DNA of 10,653 nucleotides from Acidobacteriota bacterium (GTDB taxonomy: Bacteria > Acidobacteriota > Vicinamibacteria > Vicinamibacterales > Vicinamibacteraceae). The stretch lies in NCBI GenBank assembly GCA_023418055.1, contig JAEZDP010000169.1, positions 1 to 10,653 of the forward strand, read 5' to 3'. This document shows, piece by piece, positions 1-8,365 of the stretch. The translations under genes were made by a program, and so were the position numbers. The notes under the pieces were generated by a model. It did not search any database. It saw only the letters and a list, made by a program, of their open reading frames with translations, and was not told the DNA's origin. Positions within the stretch are counted from its first letter, which is position 1; each line of letters opens with the position of its first letter.

Positions 1-2
1 CG

Positions 3-3161
<3,159 letters not shown>

Positions 3162-3188
3162 CGGGCGACCCGCAGGATGTCTGTACGG

Positions 3189-3225
3189 CGGCCCGTCCTC
3201 CCTTCCGGGGGGGCGGGCCGTTTTT
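3189..3225 (+). terminator. Rho-independent terminator after rpoC
   Basis: A 14-bp stem pairs 3189-3202 with 3207-3220 around a TTCC loop. It contains two G-U pairs and is otherwise fully Watson-Crick and very GC-rich. Five T residues follow immediately (3221-3225). It begins 28 bases after the rpoC stop codon. This is a classic intrinsic terminator and separates the rpoBC unit from the peptidase genes. Confidence 0.93.
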
Positions 3226-3267
3226 CGTAGACGGTCTGGCCGGCCCGCGGCGGCGTTTGCACGTCGG

Positions 3268-3298
3268 TACACAGAAGCGGGCCGATCGACGGCATAAT
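3268..3298 (+). promoter_or_regulatory. Possible sigma-70 promoter of the M16 peptidase pair
   Basis: CATAAT at 3293-3298 matches the -10 consensus at five of six positions and stands out in very GC-rich sequence. The best -35 I can find at a plausible distance is TACACA (3268-3273, four of six, 19-bp spacer), which is weak. A better-looking TTGCAC at 3257-3262 is too far away (30 bp). Transcription would start near 3305, giving a leader of about 20 nt before the first peptidase gene. The position between a strong terminator and a new gene supports a promoter here. Confidence 0.45.
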
Positions 3299-3325
3299 GG
3301 GCCGTTCCAACCGAGGAGAGTGGTG

Positions 3326-4855
3326 ATGCGCAGTGCTGGGTGGCGACTGGGGCGGCTGGCCCTGGGGTGTGTCGTGGGGCTGCTGTGGAGCGGGCCGCTG
3401 CAGGCCCAGGACCTGGCGTCGTTCGAGAAGCGCCTGACGGTGCACACGCTCGACAACGGCTACACGTTCCTGATTCTCGAGCGCGACGGGGCGCCGACCT
3501 TCTCGTTTGCGACGCGTGTGGACGTGGGCTCGGCCCAGGAGGTGCCAGGCATCACCGGCCTGGCCCACATGTTCGAGCACATGGCGTTCAAGGGCACGCC
3601 GCACCTTGGCACCACCAACTACGAGGCCGAACAGCAGGCAATCGACGCGATGGAGGCGGCCTACCAGGCCTACGAGCGAGCGCGTGCCGCCAAGGAGCCG
3701 GATGCCGCCGAGGTCGAGCGGCTGCGGGCGGAGTTCACGCGGAAGCAGGAGGCCGCGCAGGCCTTCGTCGTGCCCAATGCCTTCGACGAGGCCGTGTCGA
3801 AAGAGGGCGGGGTGGGGCTGAACGCGAGCACGAGCGCCGAGGCGACCACCTACTACTACTCACTGCCGAGCAACAAGTTCGAACTGTTTGCCTACCTCGA
3901 GTCGGAGCGGTTCTTCCATCCCGTGTTCCGTGAGTTCTACAAGGAGCGGGACGTCGTGATGGAAGAACGGCGGCAGCGCACCGAGAGCCAGCCCATCGGG
4001 CGACTGGTCGAGCGACTGCTCGGGGCGGCGTTCCTGGCGCACCCCTACAAGCAGCCGACGGTCGGGTACATGAGCGACCTCCAGCGCTTCACCATCACCG
4101 ACGCGAAGGCGTTCTACGACGTCTGGTACGCCCCGGCCAACATGGTCACGGCCATCGTTGGCAACGTGAAGGCGCAGGAAATCATCCCGGTGATCGACAA
4201 GTACTTCGGCCGGCTGCCGGCGCGGCCGAAGCCGGAACCGCTGCGGACCATCGAGCCGCCCCAGCAGGTGGAAACCGTGGTGACGATGCGCGACCGGGCG
4301 CAGCCGTTCTACATCGAGGCCTACCACAAGCCGGCGGCGACTCACCCCGACGAGCCCATCTACGACGCGGTGGCGGAAATTCTGGGTCGCGGGCGCACGT
4401 CGCGTCTCTACCGCAGTCTGGTGGAGGAGCAGAAGCTCGCGGTCCAGGCCCAGGTGGGCGGGGGCCTGCCGGGCGTGAAGTACCCGCACCTGTTCCTGGC
4501 GCTGGCGGTGCCCGCGCGCGGAGTGAGCAACGACCAGGTACGCGACGCCCTGCGGGCCGAGCTGCAGAAGATGGTGGACGAGGACGTCACCGACGCGGAA
4601 CTCGAGCGGTTCAAGACACGCGCGAAGGCCGACCTCCTGCGATCACTGACTGGCGACTCGGGCCTGGCGTCGCAGCTGGTGACCTACCACACGCTCACCG
4701 GCGACTGGCGTGAGCTCTTCACCTATGTCGAGCGGATGGCCGCCGTCACCAAGGCCGACATCCGTCGGGTGGCTGGTGAGGTCTTCCGTGCGGACAACCG
4801 CACCGTGGCCCGACTCGAAAACGAGGCCGCTGCTGCCCCGGGAGGTACGAAGTGA
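3326..4855 (+). CDS. Secreted M16 (insulinase/pitrilysin family) zinc metallopeptidase, catalytic subunit
   Basis: The product is a 509-residue inverted-zincin peptidase, probably acting in the periplasm on peptides. A Sec signal peptide is clear: basic start (MRSAGWRLGR), hydrophobic run to about residue 25, and a cleavage-like LQAQ. The zinc and catalytic residues are present as HMFEH (H81, E84, H85); the third ligand is most likely E214, in the ERDVVMEE stretch equivalent to ERDVIxxE of mitochondrial processing peptidase. Between these lies an unusually long charged, probably coiled-coil insertion (about residues 106-147), so the H85-E214 spacing is 129 rather than about 76. The second M16 domain carries GRTSRLY (356-362). 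ATG at 3326 is chosen because AGGAG (3314-3318) sits 7 bases upstream; in-frame GTGs at 3320 and 3323 are possible but poorly spaced. The stop overlaps the start of the next gene by one base, so the two are translationally coupled. The natural substrate is unknown. Confidence 0.92.
   Translation: MRSAGWRLGRLALGCVVGLLWSGPLQAQDLASFEKRLTVHTLDNGYTFLILERDGAPTFSFATRVDVGSAQEVPGITGLAHMFEHMAFKGTPHLGTTNYEAEQQAIDAMEAAYQAYERARAAKEPDAAEVERLRAEFTRKQEAAQAFVVPNAFDEAVSKEGGVGLNASTSAEATTYYYSLPSNKFELFAYLESERFFHPVFREFYKERDVVMEERRQRTESQPIGRLVERLLGAAFLAHPYKQPTVGYMSDLQRFTITDAKAFYDVWYAPANMVTAIVGNVKAQEIIPVIDKYFGRLPARPKPEPLRTIEPPQQVETVVTMRDRAQPFYIEAYHKPAATHPDEPIYDAVAEILGRGRTSRLYRSLVEEQKLAVQAQVGGGLPGVKYPHLFLALAVPARGVSNDQVRDALRAELQKMVDEDVTDAELERFKTRAKADLLRSLTGDSGLASQLVTYHTLTGDWRELFTYVERMAAVTKADIRRVAGEVFRADNRTVARLENEAAAAPGGTK
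4840..4846 (+). promoter_or_regulatory. Ribosome binding site of the second M16 gene
   Basis: GGGAGGT lies inside the end of the upstream peptidase gene, 8 bases before the ATG at 4855 and 5 bases before an in-frame GTG at 4852. Both starts are usable. The ATG has the more typical spacing, and the choice changes only one residue. The site shows the downstream gene is read from the same message, with TGATG coupling. Confidence 0.75.
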
Positions 4856-7023
4856 TGCGCCACGTCGCGGCGAAGGCCGTCGCCTGTGTGCTGCTGACGC
4901 TGCTGGTCGCGCCCTCTGCGGCGCGCGGCCAGGCCACGCGCGTGGACCAGCTGACCTATCCCCCGTTGCCGGAGTTCTCGCTGCCCACCCCGTCGCGCAC
5001 GGTGTTGCCCAACGGCCTGGTGGTGCTGGTGATGGAGAACCACGAGCTGCCGCTCGTCAGCGTGACGGCGCGGATCCGCACAGGGTCGCTGCTCGAACCG
5101 GAGGACAAGACGGGCCTCGCCTCGCTGACCGGCAGCGTGCTGCGGGCCGGCGGCACCGAGTCGATGACGCCCGACCAGCTGGATCTGTTTCTCGAGGACC
5201 GGGCCGCCTCGATCGAGGCCGGCATCGGCGACGACTCGGGATCGGCCAGCATGAGCGTCCTGAAGGAGGACTTCGCCGAGGTGCTCGCGGTCTTTGCCGA
5301 CGTCCTGCGTCGTCCTCGCTTCGATGAGGCACGGCTGCAGGTGGCCAAGCGCGGCATCGAGGCGGGCATCGCGCGGCAGAACGACGATGCGGGCGGGATC
5401 TCGAGCCGCGAGTTCCGCAAGTTGATCTACGGGGAGACCTCCCCCTTCGCCCGTGCCGTCACCTACGATTCACTCGCCGCGATCTCGCGTGACGATCTGC
5501 GCGCCTGGCACGCTCGCTACTTCCATCCCAACCGGATGATCCTCGCGGTGCACGGCGACATCGATGGGGCCGAGGCCCTGGCCGCCATCACGCGCGCGTT
5601 TGGTGACTGGCCGGCCGGCGACGCGGCCCCGGTCGTCTTTCCCGAGCCCGCGCCTTCCTCCCCGGCCGGGGTGTACGAGGCGGTGAAGGCCGACGTCGCG
5701 CAGTCGTCCATCCGCATCGGCCACCAGGGCACGCTGCTCAGCACGCACCCTGACTACTACCCGGTGCAGATTCTCAACGAGGTGTTGAGCGGCAGCTTCA
5801 CCTCGCGCCTCTTCTCGACGGTGCGCACCGAGAAGGGCCTGGCCTACTCGGTGGGCGGCAGCGTCGGCAGTCAGTTCACCCGCGTGTCGCCGTTCGGCAT
5901 GGTCACGAGCACCAAGACGTCCAAGACCATGGAGGCCATCGAGACGCTGATCGCCGAGGCACGGCGCATCATTGCCGAGCCTCCGACCGAAGCGGAGATC
6001 GCGCGGGCGAAGCAGGCGATCCTGAACTCGTTCATCTTCAACTCGGCCACGACGCAGCAGGTGCTGGGGCAGCAGCTGACCTACGAGTACTACGACGTGC
6101 CACGTGACTGGCTGGCACGCTACCGTGCCGGCATCGAGAAGGTGACGGTGGCCGAGGTGGCGGCCGTGGCGAAGCGGTACATCCACCCCGATCAGTTCGC
6201 CATTCTCGTGGTGGGGCCAGAGGAAGGTCGAGACAAGCCCCTGTCCTCGCTTGGTGAGGTGACGCGGCTCGACATCGCCATCCCCGAGCCCTCTGCGTCC
6301 GCGCCGTCGGCGGCCGCGACCGCTGCGCCGCCGAGCGGTGAGGCGCTCGCCGCCGGGAAGACGCTCGTCGGCCGCGCCGTGGCGGCAATGGGCGGTGAGG
6401 CCGCCATCGACGGCGTCAAGTCCTACCGCGAGCAGGCGACGCTCTCGGTGGCCGGGCCGCAGGGCGAGATGTCCTTCGAGGCGACGGCCACTTACGCCCT
6501 GCCCGACCGCGTCCGGCAGGAGATGACCACGCCGGTGGGGGTTGTGCGCATGGTCGTGGCAGGCGAGTCGGCCCGCGCGGTGATGCCCGCCGGCTCCGCG
6601 CGTCCGCTGCCCGCCGCGCAGCGCGACCAGATCCGGCAGCAACTGCGCCAGTCGCCCGTCGTCCTGCTGCAGCAGCGGACGGCGGCCGACTTCACGGCCG
6701 TCCCGCAGGGAGAGGCGCAGGTGGGTGACGTCCCCGTGCAGCTCGTGGCCGTGTCGGTGGCAGGGACGTCGGTGACGCTCGGCATCTCTCCTGACTCCGG
6801 ACATATCCGCCGCCTCAGCTATCGCGGCCCGGGCCCTTCAGGCGCGCCAGCCGACATCGTGACGGATTTCGACGACTTCCGTCCCGTGGACGGCCTCACG
6901 CTGCCGCATCGGCGGACGACCAGCGTCGATGGGCAGGTGTTCCAGCAGACGACCATCAGCGGGATCGAGATCAACCCGACGCTTGCCGACGACGTGTTTG
7001 CGCTTCCCGCCGGGGAGCGCTGA
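4855..7023 (+). CDS. Secreted M16 family protein without the zinc site, with C-terminal LolA-like domain
   Basis: The product has 722 residues and begins with a Sec signal peptide (hydrophobic run about residues 9-24, then ARGQA). Residues ~40-475 form two M16 domains. Where active members have HxxEH, this protein reads ASLTG (A89-G93), so zinc cannot be bound and it should be catalytically inactive. It keeps the family's substrate-binding pair in the motif VRTEKGLAYS (R324, Y331). A low-complexity Ala/Pro/Ser linker (about 477-494) leads into a ~228-residue tail. Its ending (FDDFRPVDGLTLPHR, then IEINPTLADDVFALP) resembles the LolA-like outer-membrane lipoprotein-sorting fold seen on some Acidobacteria-type proteins; that assignment is by resemblance only. 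Active/inactive M16 pairs encoded side by side are a known arrangement (mitochondrial processing peptidase and bacterial two-subunit enzymes), so this is inferred to be the regulatory or substrate-binding partner of the gene just upstream. Confidence 0.88.
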   Translation: MRHVAAKAVACVLLTLLVAPSAARGQATRVDQLTYPPLPEFSLPTPSRTVLPNGLVVLVMENHELPLVSVTARIRTGSLLEPEDKTGLASLTGSVLRAGGTESMTPDQLDLFLEDRAASIEAGIGDDSGSASMSVLKEDFAEVLAVFADVLRRPRFDEARLQVAKRGIEAGIARQNDDAGGISSREFRKLIYGETSPFARAVTYDSLAAISRDDLRAWHARYFHPNRMILAVHGDIDGAEALAAITRAFGDWPAGDAAPVVFPEPAPSSPAGVYEAVKADVAQSSIRIGHQGTLLSTHPDYYPVQILNEVLSGSFTSRLFSTVRTEKGLAYSVGGSVGSQFTRVSPFGMVTSTKTSKTMEAIETLIAEARRIIAEPPTEAEIARAKQAILNSFIFNSATTQQVLGQQLTYEYYDVPRDWLARYRAGIEKVTVAEVAAVAKRYIHPDQFAILVVGPEEGRDKPLSSLGEVTRLDIAIPEPSASAPSAAATAAPPSGEALAAGKTLVGRAVAAMGGEAAIDGVKSYREQATLSVAGPQGEMSFEATATYALPDRVRQEMTTPVGVVRMVVAGESARAVMPAGSARPLPAAQRDQIRQQLRQSPVVLLQQRTAADFTAVPQGEAQVGDVPVQLVAVSVAGTSVTLGISPDSGHIRRLSYRGPGPSGAPADIVTDFDDFRPVDGLTLPHRRTTSVDGQVFQQTTISGIEINPTLADDVFALPAGER

Positions 7024-7056
7024 AACGGTCGAGACGTGTGTGATACACTGTGCGTT

Positions 7057-7091
7057 CGGTCTGCGCCCCGCGCGGCCGTGAGAGCAGACCG
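7057..7091. terminator. Inverted repeat after the M16 genes (possible terminator or operator)
   Basis: CGGTCTGC (7057-7064) is the exact reverse complement of GCAGACCG (7084-7091), with a 19-base GC-rich loop that could itself fold through CCGCGCGG (7069-7076). It lies 33 bases after the second M16 stop codon, so it could end that transcript. There is no T run after it, which argues against a standard intrinsic terminator. It ends only four bases before the -35 box of the str promoter, so an operator role is equally possible. Confidence 0.4.
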
Positions 7092-7095
7092 GCAC

Positions 7096-7125
7096 TTGCA
7101 CCCTGTCGCGGGGTCGTGCTAGAGT
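7096..7125 (+). promoter_or_regulatory. Probable sigma-70 promoter of the str operon (extended -10)
   Basis: TTGCAC (7096-7101) and TAGAGT (7120-7125) are separated by 18 bases, and a TG dinucleotide at 7117-7118 forms an extended -10 (TGC-TAGAGT). Each hexamer matches the consensus at four of six positions. The expected transcription start is near 7132, about 317 nt before rpsL. It is the best promoter candidate in the gap ahead of the ribosomal genes. Confidence 0.65.
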
Positions 7126-7137
7126 CGCAAGGTTCTG

Positions 7138-7167
7138 TCGTAGTCAGGACACCCTATCTGACTGCGA
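7138..7167 (+). other. Hairpin at the 5' end of the str leader
   Basis: Bases 7138-7147 pair with 7158-7167 over 10 bp with one G-U pair, around a 10-base loop (GACACCCTAT). It would start only about six bases into the predicted transcript. Such 5'-end stems can protect mRNA from decay or serve as a protein-binding site. No T run follows, so it is not an intrinsic terminator. Confidence 0.6.
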
Positions 7168-7377
7168 ATGCCACACGAAGTGCGGCCCGGATCCTCTGAC
7201 GCCGCCCCATGCGGGCCAGGCGGGGATTGGCGGGCACATCCGAGCGGCGGGCTCCAGGCTCCCGCGAGCGACAGCTTCGAGACGTAGGGTAACCAGGTTC
7301 GGGTGCCAGGTCGTGTCAGCGACTTTCAGGCCCGGGCCGCCACGGTGCGCCGAGAGGCGTCTCGTGGACTGTTTGTC

Positions 7378-7398
7378 GGGGCCGCCCTGTGCGGCCCC
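7378..7398 (+). other. GC-rich hairpin upstream of rpsL
   Basis: GGGGCCGC (7378-7385) pairs perfectly with GCGGCCCC (7391-7398) around a five-base CCTGT loop. It ends 50 bases before the rpsL GTG codon. No T run follows. Its 3' arm could instead pair with the upstream copy GGGCCGC at 7334-7340, giving two mutually exclusive folds. Confidence 0.6.
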
Positions 7399-7435
7399 CA
7401 GAGGCGTGTCGGCGGCGGATGCTGTCGGCGCGTGC

Positions 7436-7443
7436 AGGTGGAG
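7436..7443 (+). promoter_or_regulatory. rpsL ribosome binding site, decides the GTG start
   Basis: AGGTGGAG ends five bases before GTG at 7449. An in-frame GTG exists upstream at 7389, but it would add 20 residues that S12 proteins do not have. The Shine-Dalgarno position and the family length (124 residues) both fix the start at 7449. Confidence 0.8.
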
Positions 7444-7448
7444 ACACT

Positions 7449-7823
7449 GTGCCGACGATCAGCCAGCTCGTACGGAAGGGCCGGGAGCAGGTCGCCTTCA
7501 AGACCAAGAGCCCCGCGCTGCAGGAAAGCCCGCAGAAGCGCGGCGTGTGCGTGCGCGTCTTCACGCAGACGCCCAAGAAGCCGAACTCGGCGCTCCGCAA
7601 GGTGGCCCGTGTGCGGCTGACCAACCAGATCGAGGTCACCACCTACATTCCCGGTGTGGGGCACAACCTGCAGGAGCACTCGCTCGTGCTGGTGCGCGGC
7701 GGGCGTGTGAAGGACCTGCCGGGTGTGCGCTACCACGTGGTGCGCGGCACGCTCGACGCCACCGGTGTGGCCAATCGCCGCCAGGGCCGTTCGAAGTACG
7801 GCGCGAAGCGGCCGAAGTCGTAG
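7449..7823 (+). CDS. rpsL: 30S ribosomal protein S12
   Basis: S12 sits at the decoding centre of the small subunit and helps control tRNA selection accuracy. The product is 124 residues, exactly the E. coli length, and is colinear with it. Conserved stretches include PQKRGVC, TPKKPNSALRK, GHNLQEHS and RGGRVKDLPGVRYH, ending in RSKYGAKRPKS. The residues whose mutation gives streptomycin resistance or dependence in other bacteria (K43, K88 and P91, counting the initiator) are wild type. D89, the residue beta-methylthiolated in E. coli, is also present. Translation starts at GTG rather than ATG. It is the first gene of the str operon, 30 bases ahead of rpsG, and follows the long leader. Confidence 0.98.
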   Translation: MPTISQLVRKGREQVAFKTKSPALQESPQKRGVCVRVFTQTPKKPNSALRKVARVRLTNQIEVTTYIPGVGHNLQEHSLVLVRGGRVKDLPGVRYHVVRGTLDATGVANRRQGRSKYGAKRPKS

Positions 7824-7853
7824 ACCCCAGACCATCGAACGACGAGTTGAGAT

Positions 7854-8327
7854 ATGCCCCGCAGACGAGTAGTTGCGAAGCGTGAAGTCGTACCGGACCC
7901 GCTCTACAACAGCGCCCTGGTGACCAAGTTCATCGGCTCGGTGATGAGTGACGGCAAGCGCAGCACCGCCGAACACATCCTCTACAAGAGCTTCGAGATG
8001 ATCCAGGAGAAGACCGGCGAGGAACCGCTCAAGGTCTTCAAGAAGGCGATTGACAACGCCAAGCCCGCGCTCGAGGTCAAGTCGCGGCGCGTCGGCGGCT
8101 CGAACTATCAGGTGCCGATCGAAGTGGGCCAGAACCGTCGGCTCTCGCTCGCCATCCGGTGGCTGGTCAGCTATGCGCGGTCGCGCGGTGACGGCAAGAC
8201 CATGGAAGAGCGGCTGGCCAACGAACTGCTCGATGCGTCGAACATGCGCGGCGGCGCGGTGAAGAAGCGCGAAGACACGCACCGCATGGCCGAGGCCAAC
8301 AAGGCCTTCGCCCATTACCGCTGGTAG
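7854..8327 (+). CDS. rpsG: 30S ribosomal protein S7
   Basis: S7 is the primary 16S rRNA binder that nucleates assembly of the 30S head and lies near the E site. The product is 157 residues, the usual bacterial length. It opens with MPRRRVVAKREVVPDP and shows the conserved SVMSDGKRSTAE, SRRVGGSNYQVPIEV and MRGGAVKKREDTHRMAEANK segments, ending in AHYRW. The start at ATG 7854 gives the correct N-terminus, but the Shine-Dalgarno sequence is poor (only GAGTTGAG just upstream), suggesting partial dependence on translation of rpsL. In E. coli S7 represses the str operon by binding the rpsL-rpsG gap; here that gap is only 30 bases, too short for the same extended site on its own. Confidence 0.98.
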   Translation: MPRRRVVAKREVVPDPLYNSALVTKFIGSVMSDGKRSTAEHILYKSFEMIQEKTGEEPLKVFKKAIDNAKPALEVKSRRVGGSNYQVPIEVGQNRRLSLAIRWLVSYARSRGDGKTMEERLANELLDASNMRGGAVKKREDTHRMAEANKAFAHYRW

Positions 8328-8365
8328 ATCTCGGCACCTCAGGGACCAAGGAAAGCATTCGCATC

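Larger units (their letters stand above)
7132..7448 (+). promoter_or_regulatory. Long structured 5' leader of the str operon
   Basis: About 317 bases lie between the inferred transcription start and rpsL with no supported protein gene. Several hairpins can be drawn by hand: a 10-bp stem at 7138-7167; a smaller one with an A-C mismatch at 7170-7186; a 5-bp stem at 7351-7364 (CGAGA-GGCG-TCTCG); and an 8-bp GC stem at 7378-7398. A perfect 10-bp palindrome, GGCCCGGGCC, is at 7329-7338. The 8-mer GGGCCGCC occurs at both 7334 and 7379, and seven of its bases in either copy can pair with GCGGCCC (7391-7397). Ribosomal operons are often controlled by a product protein binding the leader, so a regulatory role is plausible, but no known leader family was recognised. 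Confidence 0.5.

Noticed and set aside
5470..6804. 444-codon open frame on the minus strand opposite the second M16 gene
   Set aside because: It has Arg/His/Gly-rich composition without domains or a plausible start, and the plus-strand M16 reading explains the region.
7044..7049. Second promoter candidate upstream of the str operon (TACACT as -10)
   Set aside because: No convincing -35 lies 16-19 bases upstream (only TGAAAC), and it falls before the inverted repeat. The 7096-7125 candidate is better.
7168..7287. 39-codon ATG open frame in the rpsL leader (MPHEVRPGSSDAAPCGPGGD...)
   Set aside because: There is no Shine-Dalgarno sequence before the ATG, the start overlaps the edge of a hairpin, and the product is low-complexity. 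It could be a leader peptide, but nothing supports translation.
7285..7310. tRNA-like segment (GGTAACCAGGTTCGGGTGCC)
   Set aside because: GGTTCG recalls a T-loop, but no acceptor stem, anticodon arm or D-arm can be drawn around it.
7389..7448. In-frame N-terminal extension of rpsL from GTG 7389
   Set aside because: It would add 20 residues absent from S12 proteins, while a good ribosome binding site precedes GTG 7449.
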